Of a stretch of DNA of 64,000 nucleotides, positions 17,413-26,965 are shown in pieces. A program made the translations under genes and the position numbers. The stretch is from Natroniella sulfidigena (GTDB lineage Bacteria > Bacillota > Halanaerobiia > Halobacteroidales > Halobacteroidaceae): NCBI RefSeq assembly GCF_023223645.1, contig NZ_JALKBY010000004.1:109379-173378 (forward strand), in the 5' to 3' direction. The notes below the pieces were generated by a model. It was not told the origin of the DNA. It saw nothing but the letters and a program-made list of their open reading frames with translations, and did no database searches. The number at the start of each line of letters is the position of its first letter. The stretch's first letter is position 1.

Positions 17413-17919
17413 CTACCTTAATCCTGGAGGTAGCTTAACTTCCATTCGCTCATTATTCAGATCTATATCTAAAACCACCTCAAGAGTTGCCGGAATTAAA
17501 AGTTCATCACCATCTTTAGTTACTACATAAACATCGTTGGCCTTAGTTTCTAAGACCTCTTTGACTTGCCCTAAATATTCATCTTCAACAGTATAAACTT
17601 CAATCCCAATAATATCATATAAATAAAAATTATTTTCTGGCAAATCAAGAACTTCTGCTTTAGGAATTTGCAGATAATAATTTTTATAAGGCATAATTTC
17701 TCCAATACCATCAATTCCTACAAATTTAATAATAATAAATTGTTTATGATACCTAATTCCTTCTACCATTACCTCATCCTTAGTTCCATCTTTAATTAAA
17801 TAAACCCGCTCTAAATACTCAAATCGCTCTGGATAATCAGTAAGAGGAATAACCCTTGCTTCACCTTTATTTCCGTGATGTCGAGTAATCTGACCTATCG
17901 TAATTAATTCTTCACTCAT
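17413..17919 (-). CDS. rimM: 16S rRNA processing protein RimM
   Basis: Assembly factor that binds S19 during 30S maturation. The 168-residue protein has an N-terminal RimM barrel (ITIGQITRHHGNKGEARVIP) and a C-terminal PRC-barrel-like domain (IIGIEVYTVEDEYLGQVKEV near residue 103, ending DELLIPATLEVVLDIDL). It begins a rimM-trmD-SPOUT run. A terminator and a repeat element separate it from khpA and rpsP upstream, so transcription may restart here. Confidence 0.96.
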   Translation of the reverse strand: MSEELITIGQITRHHGNKGEARVIPLTDYPERFEYLERVYLIKDGTKDEVMVEGIRYHKQFIIIKFVGIDGIGEIMPYKNYYLQIPKAEVLDLPENNFYLYDIIGIEVYTVEDEYLGQVKEVLETKANDVYVVTKDGDELLIPATLEVVLDIDLNNERMEVKLPPGLR

Positions 17920-17939
17920 AATTAATCACCCCATTAGAT

Positions 17940-18050
17940 ATCAGTTTACAGTATATAGTGTACAGTTGACAGTGCAATAAACTAAAGCACAGTCCTATAA
18001 AGTCTTTAAACGCTTAACTTAACCTCAGACTTAAACTTAATCTTAATAAT
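17940..18050. repeat. Hybrid element with one 7-mer arm and one 6-mer arm (copy 3)
   Basis: The left arm 17940-17980 begins ATCAGTTTACAGT and continues in 7 bp units. The right arm 18013-18046 is built of 6 bp units (CTTAAC, CTCAGA, CTTAAA, CTTAAT). The centre is about 32 bp. This copy links the two repeat classes physically. Confidence 0.75.
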
Positions 18051-18082
18051 AGCATACCCTACATTAAACTCTCTCATTAAGA

Positions 18083-18108
18083 AAAGACTAGAGTTGCCCC
18101 TAGTCTTT
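18083..18108 (-). terminator. Intrinsic terminator after khpA
   Basis: AAAGACTAG (18083-18091) pairs with CTAGTCTTT (18100-18108) around an 8-base loop; on the minus strand it runs into TCTTTTCTT. Located 23 bp after the khpA stop. Confidence 0.8.
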
Positions 18109-18130
18109 AGTAAGTAATCTTAGCAAGTAA

Positions 18131-18361
18131 TTATTGTATAATCTTTACGCTAGCCTTCTTACCTTCCTTAGTCGCTGCTGCTTGAATTACTGTTCTGATA
18201 GCTTTTGCAATCTTACCTTGCTTTCCTATCACCTTACCCATATCTTCATCAGCAACTGTTAGCTTTAAAGTTATTGTTTTACTATCCTCTATCTTACGTA
18301 CAAATACTTCGTGAGGTTGATCTACAATATTACTCACAATTGTTTTTAGTAGCCCTTTCAA
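18131..18361 (-). CDS. khpA: KH-domain RNA-binding protein KhpA (YlqC)
   Basis: Small RNA-binding protein that in Gram-positive bacteria works with KhpB in cell-division control. The 76 residues are almost entirely one KH domain, with the invariant loop GKVIGKQGKIAKAIRTVI near residues 42-59. It lies 17 bp after rpsP, the canonical rpsP-ylqC order. Confidence 0.93.
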   Translation of the reverse strand: MKGLLKTIVSNIVDQPHEVFVRKIEDSKTITLKLTVADEDMGKVIGKQGKIAKAIRTVIQAAATKEGKKASVKIIQ

Positions 18362-18378
18362 TTAGAGCACCTCCAAGC

Positions 18379-18642
18379 TTACTTAGCTTCGTCAAACTTC
18401 TTCATGATTCCTTCTCTACTGAAGATATTTCTAACAGTACTAGAAGGTTGAGCACCATTTTGCAACCATTCTAATGCTTTATCTTCATCAATCTTAACTG
18501 TCTCTGGTTCAGTAGTAGGATTATAAAAACCTAGCTCTTCAATAAATCTCCCATCACGTGGCTTTCTAGAATCAGCCACAACCAATCTATAAGAAGGATT
18601 TCTATTAGCTCCAGTTCTTTTTAATCTAATCTTAACTGCCAT
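18379..18642 (-). CDS. rpsP: 30S ribosomal protein S16
   Basis: Small-subunit structural protein. The ATG at 18642 ([20 protein letters not shown]) is 9 nt after GGAGGTGA, giving 87 residues, the normal length; an in-frame start at 18651 adds only three residues and lies within the ribosome site. The [10 protein letters not shown] stretch is typical. A 6-mer repeat element separates it from ffh upstream. Confidence 0.97.
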   Translation of the reverse strand: MAVKIRLKRTGANRNPSYRLVVADSRKPRDGRFIEELGFYNPTTEPETVKIDEDKALEWLQNGAQPSSTVRNIFSREGIMKKFDEAK

Positions 18643-18663
18643 TCTTGTCACCTCCTTTAAAAA

Positions 18664-18760
18664 ATTAAGGTTAAGTTCAAGTTTAAGTCTAAGTAAAAAC
18701 TAAACCTTTACATTCTTAAATGATCGACTTAATCTCAACCTTAGCCTTAAACTTAAATTT
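18664..18760. repeat. 6-mer-arm intergenic inverted element, complete (copy 4)
   Basis: Left arm 18664-18697 consists of TTAAGG/TTAAGT/TCAAGT-type units. Right arm 18726-18758 is the inverted counterpart (CTTAAT, CTCAAC, CTTAGC, CTTAAA). The centre is 28 bp. It occupies almost all of the ffh-rpsP gap and would be transcribed if ffh reads into rpsP. Confidence 0.85.
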
Positions 18761-18763
18761 TAT

Positions 18764-20107
18764 TTAAAAGAAAGGAAATTTCATCTTTCCTTTTAATCCA
18801 CCCATATTACCTTTCTGTAAATCACCCATCTGCTTCATCATCTGTTTAGTCTGGGTAAATTGCTTTAAAAGTTGATTGACATCTTGGACAGTCGTTCCAC
18901 TCCCATTAGCAATTCTACGACGCCGACTTCCATTAATGATTTCTGGGTTTCTACGCTCCTCGATAGTCATTGAATTAATGATTGCTTCAATCTGGTCTAA
19001 TTGACCTTCATCCATATTAAGCCCTTTTAGCTGTTTGCCTACTCCAGGAATCATATTCAGTATTTCCTCTAATGAACCCATATTTCTAACCTGGTTCATC
19101 TGATCGAGGAAATCTTCTAAAGTAAATTCTTCCTTTCGTAATTTTTCTTCTAACTCTTTAGCTTTTTCAGCATCAATCTGCTCCTCAGCTTTCTCAATTA
19201 AGCTTAATACATCTCCCATACCCAAGATTCGAGAAGCCATTCTATCAGGATGGAAAGGTTCTAAAGCATCTAACTTCTCTCCCATTCCTACAAATTTGAT
19301 TGGTCGTCCTGTAACAGAACTGATAGATAAAGCAGCACCACCACGTGCATCACCATCTAATTTAGTTAAAACAACACCATCGATCCCTAATTTTTGATCA
19401 AAATTTTCTGCTACATTAACAGCATCTTGACCGGTCATAGAATCGACTACCAATAAAATCTCATGGGGAGTAACTGCACCTTTAATATCTTCTAATTCAT
19501 CCATTAAATCCTCATCTATATGCAATCGTCCTGCAGTATCTATAATTACAATATCATTTCCATTTGACTTAGCATTACTGATAGCAGCTTTAGCTATATC
19601 GACAGGATTTTGTTTGTCACCCATACTGAATACTGGCTGTTCTATCCTCTCACCTAAGACCTGCAATTGTTTAATAGCAGCAGGACGGTAGATATCAGCC
19701 GCTACTAATAAAGGATCTTTCCCTTCTTTTCTAAACCTTTTAGCCAATTTACCGACAGTAGTTGTTTTACCAGCCCCTTGTAAGCCTACTACCATAATTA
19801 CTGTAGGGGATTTGGCCCCAAGATTAATCTTACTTTGGGTACCTCCCATTAAATCAGTCAACTCTTCATTAACTATTTTTATTACCTGTTGAGCTGGGGT
19901 TAAACTATCTAAAACCTCTTGTCCAACAGCTCTTTCTTCTATTCTATTGATCAAATTTTTAACAACTTTAAAATTTACATCCGCTTCTAATAAGGCCAAT
20001 TTAACTTCTCTTAAGGCAGTTTTAACATCTTTCGAGGATAACTTACCTTTACCTTTCAGCTTATCAAAAGTACTCTGTAACTTTTCTGCTAACCCCTCGA
20101 AAATCAC
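18764..20107 (-). CDS. ffh: Signal recognition particle protein Ffh (SRP54)
   Basis: GTPase that binds signal sequences on nascent chains and docks them through FtsY. The 447-residue protein has the helical N domain, the G domain with GLQGAGKTTTVGKLAKR near residue 106, DTAGR near 188 and TKLDGDARGGAAL near 246, and a methionine-rich M domain from about 325 ending QMGDLQKGNMGGLKGKM. It overlaps the upstream ylxM stop by 4 bp, so translation is coupled. Confidence 0.97.
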   Translation of the reverse strand: MIFEGLAEKLQSTFDKLKGKGKLSSKDVKTALREVKLALLEADVNFKVVKNLINRIEERAVGQEVLDSLTPAQQVIKIVNEELTDLMGGTQSKINLGAKSPTVIMVVGLQGAGKTTTVGKLAKRFRKEGKDPLLVAADIYRPAAIKQLQVLGERIEQPVFSMGDKQNPVDIAKAAISNAKSNGNDIVIIDTAGRLHIDEDLMDELEDIKGAVTPHEILLVVDSMTGQDAVNVAENFDQKLGIDGVVLTKLDGDARGGAALSISSVTGRPIKFVGMGEKLDALEPFHPDRMASRILGMGDVLSLIEKAEEQIDAEKAKELEEKLRKEEFTLEDFLDQMNQVRNMGSLEEILNMIPGVGKQLKGLNMDEGQLDQIEAIINSMTIEERRNPEIINGSRRRRIANGSGTTVQDVNQLLKQFTQTKQMMKQMGDLQKGNMGGLKGKMKFPFF

Positions 20108-20472
20108 ATCAATTCCCCCTTCTGATAGGTCTGTAATCTATCTAAAATATCTCGTAAACTCTCCAACTCTTCTAATTCAAGCCGAGATTCAATCTGATCT
20201 ATTACCTGCCCTAAATTATCGATTTCTAATTGTATTTTATCATAATACTTAATTAAATTTAACTTCTTTTCATATTCTTGTAAAGCTTGTTCTGATCTCT
20301 TTAAATTATCATAAACAGCTTGGCGAGAAACCGATTTTTGCTGAGCAATCTCCCCTAAAGAAAGATCATGATAATAATATAAACTCATAAATTCCTGTTG
20401 TCTTTCTGTTAGTAACGAGGCATAAAAAGCGAATAATTTTCCAATCTCAACTACTTTTTCAATTTTCAACAA
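20104..20472 (-). CDS. ylxM: YlxM family SRP-associated helix-turn-helix protein
   Basis: Small protein (122 residues) with a sigma-70-region-4-like helix-turn-helix: SLGEIAQQKSVSRQAVYDNL near residues 36-55, then a coiled-coil C-terminus. YlxM is known to associate with SRP in Gram-positive bacteria. It overlaps ffh by 4 bp and follows ftsY by about 85 bp, the conserved ftsY-ylxM-ffh order. Confidence 0.92.
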   Translation of the reverse strand: MLKIEKVVEIGKLFAFYASLLTERQQEFMSLYYYHDLSLGEIAQQKSVSRQAVYDNLKRSEQALQEYEKKLNLIKYYDKIQLEIDNLGQVIDQIESRLELEELESLRDILDRLQTYQKGELM

Positions 20473-20558
20473 AAATCACCTGCAATTGCTGTTAAGTATT
20501 TTACCTTTACAGCAGATAATATAACATATAATTAAATTTTTGTCAAGCTTTTAGAAGA

Positions 20559-21563
20559 TTATTGGTCGAATAAAGCATTAATAAATGTTTCTGGTTCAAA
20601 ATCCTGTAAATCTTCTAAATCTTCTCCAACACCAATTAACTTAATTGGTATCCCCAATTCATCCATAATAGCTATGACTACTCCTCCTTTAGCCGTACCA
20701 TCTAACTTAGTCAAAGCAATTCCATCTACATCAACCTCTTGATTGAATAATTTAGCCTGTGAAATTGCATTTTGACCGGTTGTGGCATCCAATACTAATA
20801 AAACTTCGACCTTCATATCTTCTGCCTCTCTTGTTATTACTCGCTTAATCTTCTTTAATTCCTCCATCAAATTAGCTTGAGTATGTAACCTACCTGCAGT
20901 ATCAACAATTAATAAATCAGTCTCTCTTGATTTTGCTGCTTGTACCGCATCATAAGCTACTGCAGCAGAATCTGCTCCTTCTTGATGGGCAATTAATTCT
21001 GTTCCTACCCTATTACTCCAAGCACTTAACTGATCAATAGCTGCTGCTCTAAAAGTATCTCCTGCTGCTAGTAGAACATCCTTTCCTGCATTTTTGGCCC
21101 GTTGAGCAATCTTACCTATCGTCGTTGTTTTTCCAACTCCATTAACTCCTACTACCATTAATATAGTTGGCTGCTCACTCTCTTCAACTTGTTCTACATC
21201 CTCATTTAACAATTGGCATAGTTGTTTTTGAAAAATTTCTATTAGTTCTTCTGGTTCTTTAATCTTTTTTTCTTTTGCTTCAGTCTTTAATTGATCAACC
21301 AATTTCATCGTAGTATGAACACCAACATCAGCTTGAATTAAAATTTCTTCTAAATCTTCATATAATTCATCATCAATACTAGAATAAAGTGAGAATAAAT
21401 TTTCAATTTGAGATACAAACCCTTCTCGTGTCTTACTTAAACCATCCTTTAACCTCTTAAACAATCCAGTTTTTTCTTCTTTAGTCTCTTCTTGCTCTTC
21501 ACTTACTTCTTCTTCCTTAACTTCCTCTTTTTCTTTTCCAAAACCAAATATCTTTTTTAACAT
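20559..21563 (-). CDS. ftsY: Signal recognition particle receptor FtsY
   Basis: Membrane-associated SRP receptor GTPase. The ATG at 21563 is 7 nt after AGGAGG; a TTG one codon earlier is less likely. The 334-residue protein has a short acidic A region rich in glutamate (residues 10-33), the N domain, and the G domain with GVNGVGKTTTIGK near 138, DTAGR and TKLDGTAKGG near 285. It lies between ylxM and the JAB-like gene, 20 bp after the latter stops. Confidence 0.96.
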   Translation of the reverse strand: MLKKIFGFGKEKEEVKEEEVSEEQEETKEEKTGLFKRLKDGLSKTREGFVSQIENLFSLYSSIDDELYEDLEEILIQADVGVHTTMKLVDQLKTEAKEKKIKEPEELIEIFQKQLCQLLNEDVEQVEESEQPTILMVVGVNGVGKTTTIGKIAQRAKNAGKDVLLAAGDTFRAAAIDQLSAWSNRVGTELIAHQEGADSAAVAYDAVQAAKSRETDLLIVDTAGRLHTQANLMEELKKIKRVITREAEDMKVEVLLVLDATTGQNAISQAKLFNQEVDVDGIALTKLDGTAKGGVVIAIMDELGIPIKLIGVGEDLEDLQDFEPETFINALFDQ

Positions 21564-21583
21564 CAACTCTCCTCCTAACTTTT

Positions 21584-22717
21584 TTACTTAATCTCTAATG
21601 GCTTACATAAATCTGTATATTCTTGAGCAATTCCAAAACGTCTCTTTCTTATCTTAGCTTCTTCTTCTGGAGTATCAGCTTCATAGTATTCCTGACCAAT
21701 CTCTTCATATTCTTGGTCAAGCTCAGCTACTTCCTTTAATAACTCAATTACCGTAGCCCCTTTAATTTCTCCTTCTTTATTATGACCAATAGCTACAACA
21801 GGTCGCCCCCATGTTCCCGGGCCAGCCTTTGCATCTCCCATATGCATTACTCCAGTTCCTCCAGGGTGAGTATGAACAATCGCTACATTATTAGGAATTA
21901 CTGTTGAATAAACCTCTCGTAAAGATTTTTCAGTAATATCGGTATAACTTGAAGCTAACATCCGTGATGGAACATAGCCCATTCCCCCTACCACTATCTC
22001 TCCTTTTTGAACAATATGCCCATCTTTAATCTCACCTAAAGCTGCTACTTCCCTACCTTGCTCCACAGTAGTTGATTTATCTACTAATTTAGTAGCAAAC
22101 TCTTTACACAAGGAATTAACCTCAATAAATGGAACCTCCCATTCAGATTGATCCTTCTTTTCAAACTCCACGTCCTGTTCTTCAACCTCTATTACTTCTA
22201 ATTCTTGACTAATATCTAAGTATTTCAATCTTAAATTAAACAAATTACGCAATATCTCTCGTTCTTGATCCATTGTTTTAGCTGTCAACCTTTCTAGTTG
22301 AATCTCCTCAGATTCAGTAGCTAACTCAAAATAATGAGGTTCAGGATAGATAATACCCACCCCAGCAGGTTGGCCCATCTTAACACCAATCCTGACCAAA
22401 GGACAATTAAAGATGCTAACCCCACCTGTTCCAACAATGATTCCTGTCTTACCTGGATTAGTTGTAATAATAACTGCATTATCAGGTAGTTGATTAATAA
22501 TTTCTAATAAGGATTTACCATCTGCTTCAACAACTTTAGATAACATCTCACGATAAGGAATTCCAGAAAGCCCTCCATTAACAAGTTCAGATAAAGCATC
22601 TATATATCCTTCTTGATTAACAAATCCAATTGCACCTACAGAACGACCTTGACTTAAATACTTACTTCTTTCTACAATTCTATCTACTATAAATTTAGCT
22701 ATCCCCTTAATTCTCAT
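21584..22717 (-). CDS. JAB/MPN-like protein with an intact and a degenerate half
   Basis: A 377-residue protein I cannot name. Its C-terminal half has a JAMM-like zinc site, [15 protein letters not shown] near residue 285: two histidines and an aspartate are in place, while the usual serine is histidine. The N-terminal half repeats the same plan: GRSVGAIGF near 25 parallels GREVAALGE near 222, and [15 protein letters not shown] near 88 lies where HTHPGGTG lies in the other half, lacking the metal ligands. It looks like a duplicated domain with one catalytic copy. A deubiquitinase-like or peptidase role is inference. It is 52 bp after smc. Confidence 0.6.
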   Translation of the reverse strand: MRIKGIAKFIVDRIVERSKYLSQGRSVGAIGFVNQEGYIDALSELVNGGLSGIPYREMLSKVVEADGKSLLEIINQLPDNAVIITTNPGKTGIIVGTGGVSIFNCPLVRIGVKMGQPAGVGIIYPEPHYFELATESEEIQLERLTAKTMDQEREILRNLFNLRLKYLDISQELEVIEVEEQDVEFEKKDQSEWEVPFIEVNSLCKEFATKLVDKSTTVEQGREVAALGEIKDGHIVQKGEIVVGGMGYVPSRMLASSYTDITEKSLREVYSTVIPNNVAIVHTHPGGTGVMHMGDAKAGPGTWGRPVVAIGHNKEGEIKGATVIELLKEVAELDQEYEEIGQEYYEADTPEEEAKIRKRRFGIAQEYTDLCKPLEIK

Positions 22718-22769
22718 TATCTTCCTCCTTTTTATTATATTTTCTCTGCTTTTAGTAGTTAATATACAA

Positions 22770-25700
22770 TTAAAAAGCAGCCAACTGATCTAATTGTAAA
22801 GAAACCAGTTTTGAAACACCAGATTCCTCCATAGTAACACCATATAACGAATTTGCAACCTTCATCGTTCCTTTGCGATGAGTAATTACTACAAATTGGG
22901 TTTGAGACGACAACTTATCCAAATAATTAGCAAATCGCTCTACATTAGCATCATCTAAAGGAGCATCTAATTCATCTAAAACATAGAACGGACTTGGATT
23001 AACCTTTAATAAAGCAAATACTAAAGCAGTAGCAGTCAAAGCTTTTTCTCCGCCAGACATTAAAGATAATTTCTGTAATTTTTTACCTGGTGGTTGAGCA
23101 TTAATCTCCACACCTGTCTTCAATAAATCATCTTCATCTTCTAACGTTAATTGAGCTTGTCCTCCCCCAAATAAATCTGTAAATATTCCTTCAAATTCAC
23201 TCTTTATTTCTTTAAATGCTGTAGCAAACTTCTCCGTCATCTTCTCATTAATCTCAGCTATTACTTTTTGTAATGATCTTTTCGCTTCAGTCAAATCATT
23301 AGATTGCTCTTTAAGAAAACTAAAGCGCTGATTTAAGTTTTTATACTCTTTTATTGCTCCTAAATTAACAGGTTCTAATCTTTTCATCGCTTGCTTTAAC
23401 TTTTTAATCTTTGCTTTAACTTCACTAAAGTCCTCAATCGCTGTTCTTTCTTCAACCACTAAATCTATATCTAATTGATATTCATCTGTCAATTTAGTTT
23501 CAACATTAGTTAATTTAACCTCTAGCTGGGCCAACTCCACTTCAATCTCATTATATTCTTGTTGTAATTTCTGATATCGCTCCCTGACCTCTTTTGATTG
23601 CTGCTGAAATTGAATAATCTTCTCTTTAGCCTCTTTTTCCTCTTGCCTTAAACTGAACAGACGTTCTTCTAAATCACCTAGCTTAGAATTCAATTCCTGC
23701 TGTTCAGAAGCTAAATTTTGAGCGGTATCCTTAAGCTGTATCTGCTTATTGTCTAATCTAACAATCTGTTCTTCCTTCTGTTTTAGCTGCTGCTGAGCTT
23801 GCTTAAGCTCTTGCTCTAATTTTATTAATTCAGCCTCTAGATTCTTCTTTCCTTCTTTAACAGAGGCCAATTCAACCTTTAAATCAGTAATCTGTTCAGT
23901 AAGCAACTCTTCTTTTTCTTTATTTGAACTGATCTCTGAATCTAACTGTTCAGTCGTTGACTCTAAATCATCCTCAGTCGTAGTTAGTTGCTTTAAATTA
24001 CTGACAGCCTCTTTTTTTGTAGTCTCAACTGCTATAACCTGTTGTTCTAACTGCTCAATCTTATCAACTTTAAATTCAATCTCTTTCTGGATACGGGCCA
24101 ACTCTCTTCCTAGTTGCTGCTTATCCTTCTTACAAGTTGTCTGTTGAATCTCTAACTGATGTAATCTTTCTTTTATTTTTTCCATTTGCTGTTGATTAGT
24201 AGCTAATTCTTCTTTTTTAGCAAGTCCTTGCTCCTCTAAGGTAGTTCTCTTTTTAGAAAGCTTCTTCACTTCTATTCGTAATTGCTCAATCTCTCGACTC
24301 CGCCCTAATAAATTATTATCTTGAGCATAACTTCCTCCAGTCATTGCTCCTCCAGGATTGACTACATCTCCAGCCAATGTAACAACCTTCACCCTCTTAT
24401 TTGTCGCCTTAGAAATCTCAACAGCCTGATCAATATTTTGGGCCACAATCACTCTACCTAAAATATTTTCAATCACTGGCCGATACCTAGCTTGATAGTT
24501 GATTAAATCTTTGGCTACACCAATCGCTCCTTCTATCTCTAAACCTTCCTCTTCACTCTTTCTTAAAGACCGTGGCGCAACTAAATTAAGCGGTAGCATA
24601 GTAGCCCTTCCAGCTTGATTATCCTTCAAATAATTAATTGCTCTCTTTCCTACTTGATCATCCTCCACAATTACATTCTGTAATTTACTGCCTAAGGCAA
24701 CCTCAATTGCTGTTTCATATTCTTGTGGTACCTCTATTAATTCAGCTACTACCCCACAGACCCCTTTTAAATCTCCACTTTGCTTAATATGATTCAACAG
24801 GTTCTTAACTCCACGATAATATCCTTGATAATTATCTTGCATCCCTTCTAAAACATTCAATCTAGATTCTTTATTATTCAGCTCTTCTTTTAACTGTTGA
24901 TATTCTTTTTGTAAAGCATTCAACTCTTGCTTCAACTCTTCTTGGTTAGATTCTTGTTGTTGATAATCATCTTGCAACTTGAGCAACTCAGCTTCAATTT
25001 TCTCTAATTGTTTCAATTTAACTTCCTTCTGCTCTTTAATCTCTGTAAATTTTTCTTCTAAATCCTCTTTAGCTTTAATTAAATTTCTACTTTCATGTTG
25101 ATAACGCTCAATCTCTTTAGTTAAGTTTTCAATTTGATGTTTATAATCGGTTATTTGATTAGCTTGGGCCAACTTATTATCCTCAATCTCCCGCTTGGCC
25201 CCTAAAGTTTCTGTTAATCTCTTCTTGATTTGAGCCACTTCATCTTCTTTTTGGGCCAACAAAGAAAGTTTTTGCTCTAACTGCTCTGCTAAATCATCTT
25301 TCCCTCTTTTTTTCTCATTTATTTCTTCTTTCATCAGATCTGTTTTATCTTTTAACTCAGTTATTTCTTTTTTCAACTTACCTTTTTGTTCTCTAAGATT
25401 CTTCTTTCTTTCGCTAAGTAATTCCAGCTTACTTTCAAGCCGCTCTAACTTTCGTTTAGTATTAAAAATATCATCTTTTTGTTGATCAATTGCAGCTACT
25501 AATTCCTTTTGCTTTGTCTGACAGCTATCTATTTTCAAATCAAACTCATTAACCCCCGCTTTAGCCTCAGTCAATTGATATGATAACCTTTGCTTAGTAG
25601 CAACCTGTTGATCAAACTTATCCTCTAATTGAACATATTGATTTAACAATAAATTTACTTCCAATTCCTTTAACTCTTCTTGATAGCTCTTATATTCTTT

Positions 25701-26336
25701 AGCTTTAGTAGCTTCTTCTTCTAGAGGTTCTAACTGACGTTTGATTTCCTCAATAATATCCCTAACTCGATTTAATTTCTGTTCAGTACTTTCTAATTTT
25801 TTATTTGCTTCCTTCTTTCTCTGTTTATGCTTGCTAATCCCTGCCGCTTCCTCAAATAACTCTCGTCTATCAACAGAGCGTTCACTTAAAATCTGATCTA
25901 CTTTGCCCTGTCCAATAATTGAATAAGAATCCTTCCCAATTCCTGTATCCAATAATAACTCCTGAATATCCTTTAAACGACAGATATTATTATTAATTAA
26001 ATAATCACTTTCACCACTACGAGTTACCCTTCTACTAATGGTTACTTGATTATAATCTATTGGTAATTCACCTTGGCTATTATCTAAAATCAAAGAAACT
26101 TGAGCCATTCCTAATGCTCTTCGCTGCTTACTTCCAGCAAATATTATATCCTCCATCTTAGAACCACGCAGTGTTTTAGCACTCTGTTCTCCTAAAACCC
26201 ATCTCACTGCATCCGAAATATTACTCTTTCCACTTCCATTCGGGCCAATAATCCCCGTAATTGCTGGTTCAAAATCTATCTTTACTTTATCTGCAAAGGA
26301 TTTAAATCCTTTTAATTCAATCCGTTTTAAAAACAA
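22770..26336 (-). CDS. smc: Chromosome partition protein SMC
   Basis: Condensin ATPase that organises and segregates chromosomes. The 1188-residue protein has Walker [15 protein letters not shown] near residue 32, long coiled coils, a hinge at about 510-670 ([16 protein letters not shown]), the ABC signature [13 protein letters not shown] near 1093 and Walker [14 protein letters not shown] near 1116. The start is a TTG with AAGGAG upstream, giving [14 protein letters not shown]. Its partners scpA and scpB are 5-6 kb upstream in the same window. Confidence 0.97.
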   Translation of the reverse strand: MFLKRIELKGFKSFADKVKIDFEPAITGIIGPNGSGKSNISDAVRWVLGEQSAKTLRGSKMEDIIFAGSKQRRALGMAQVSLILDNSQGELPIDYNQVTISRRVTRSGESDYLINNNICRLKDIQELLLDTGIGKDSYSIIGQGKVDQILSERSVDRRELFEEAAGISKHKQRKKEANKKLESTEQKLNRVRDIIEEIKRQLEPLEEEATKAKEYKSYQEELKELEVNLLLNQYVQLEDKFDQQVATKQRLSYQLTEAKAGVNEFDLKIDSCQTKQKELVAAIDQQKDDIFNTKRKLERLESKLELLSERKKNLREQKGKLKKEITELKDKTDLMKEEINEKKRGKDDLAEQLEQKLSLLAQKEDEVAQIKKRLTETLGAKREIEDNKLAQANQITDYKHQIENLTKEIERYQHESRNLIKAKEDLEEKFTEIKEQKEVKLKQLEKIEAELLKLQDDYQQQESNQEELKQELNALQKEYQQLKEELNNKESRLNVLEGMQDNYQGYYRGVKNLLNHIKQSGDLKGVCGVVAELIEVPQEYETAIEVALGSKLQNVIVEDDQVGKRAINYLKDNQAGRATMLPLNLVAPRSLRKSEEEGLEIEGAIGVAKDLINYQARYRPVIENILGRVIVAQNIDQAVEISKATNKRVKVVTLAGDVVNPGGAMTGGSYAQDNNLLGRSREIEQLRIEVKKLSKKRTTLEEQGLAKKEELATNQQQMEKIKERLHQLEIQQTTCKKDKQQLGRELARIQKEIEFKVDKIEQLEQQVIAVETTKKEAVSNLKQLTTTEDDLESTTEQLDSEISSNKEKEELLTEQITDLKVELASVKEGKKNLEAELIKLEQELKQAQQQLKQKEEQIVRLDNKQIQLKDTAQNLASEQQELNSKLGDLEERLFSLRQEEKEAKEKIIQFQQQSKEVRERYQKLQQEYNEIEVELAQLEVKLTNVETKLTDEYQLDIDLVVEERTAIEDFSEVKAKIKKLKQAMKRLEPVNLGAIKEYKNLNQRFSFLKEQSNDLTEAKRSLQKVIAEINEKMTEKFATAFKEIKSEFEGIFTDLFGGGQAQLTLEDEDDLLKTGVEINAQPPGKKLQKLSLMSGGEKALTATALVFALLKVNPSPFYVLDELDAPLDDANVERFANYLDKLSSQTQFVVITHRKGTMKVANSLYGVTMEESGVSKLVSLQLDQLAAF

Positions 26337-26423
26337 ACCACTAGCTCCTTTCTACCAAAATTCAAACACTAAACTTTATTTTATCATAAATCAAGAAAAA
26401 ATAAAATAAAAGCCTCATAAAAA

Positions 26424-26440
26424 AGTTGCCTCCAGCAACT
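26424..26440 (-). terminator. Second minus-strand terminator upstream of smc
   Basis: On the minus strand AGTTGC-TGGAG-GCAACT is followed by TTTTTT. It lies 120 bp downstream of the spoVS terminator, on the far side of a 6-mer repeat element, and 88 bp before smc. Confidence 0.65.
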
Positions 26441-26532
26441 CAGTTTAAGTCTAAGATTGAGTTTAAGTAAAACCAACAAATACAAACTAGTAAAAGTTAT
26501 TCACAACCCCTAAAAAGCTTAATTTACTTAAT
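26441..26532. repeat. 6-mer-arm intergenic repeat (copy 5)
   Basis: Clear left arm 26442-26472 of TTAAGT/CTAAGA/TTGAGT units; the right arm 26518-26532 is short and weak. The other strand contains GCTTTTTAGGGGTT (26505-26518), also found beside copy 1. The element is bracketed by two minus-strand terminators. Confidence 0.65.
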
Positions 26533-26541
26533 GATAAAAAA

Positions 26542-26566
26542 ACCTATCTACTTTTAGTAGATAGGT
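26542..26566 (-). terminator. Intrinsic terminator after spoVS
   Basis: ACCTATCTAC (26542-26551) and GTAGATAGGT (26557-26566) form a perfect 10 bp stem with a 5-base loop; on the minus strand it ends in TTTTTTT, 22 bp after the spoVS stop. Confidence 0.9.
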
Positions 26567-26588
26567 AAAAAAAACAAATCTATATTCT

Positions 26589-26849
26589 TTATCTTGGCTC
26601 AACAATAAACTTAATCGCTGTTCTTTCTTCACCATCAATTTCTATCTCCGTAAAAGCAGGAATAGCTATCAAGTCTATCCCATTTGGTGCTACAAAACCT
26701 CTTGCAATTGCAACAGCCTTAACCGCTTGATTAACTGCACCAGCACCAACACCTTGCATCTCAACTCTTCCTTCCTCTCTTAAAACAGCCGCTAATGCCC
26801 CCGCTACAGATTTCGGTTTTGAATTTGATGATACCTTTAATATTTCCAT
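26589..26849 (-). CDS. spoVS: Stage V sporulation protein S
   Basis: Small (86 residues) nucleic-acid-binding Alba-like protein affecting septation and coat assembly during sporulation. The sequence MEILKVSSNSKPKSVAGALA followed by the GVGAGAVNQAVKAVAIARGF stretch is highly characteristic. It appears to be a single-gene unit with its own terminator, between smc and the radical SAM gene. Confidence 0.96.
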   Translation of the reverse strand: MEILKVSSNSKPKSVAGALAAVLREEGRVEMQGVGAGAVNQAVKAVAIARGFVAPNGIDLIAIPAFTEIEIDGEERTAIKFIVEPR

Positions 26850-26965
26850 GTTTTCTCCCCCTTTAATTTTACAACTTCTTTCATAGCCTCTATTAATGTA
26901 TAGTGTATCTTCTAGTTATAATATTCATGAAAACTAGAAAAATCCCTTTATTTTCTAAAAAATTA

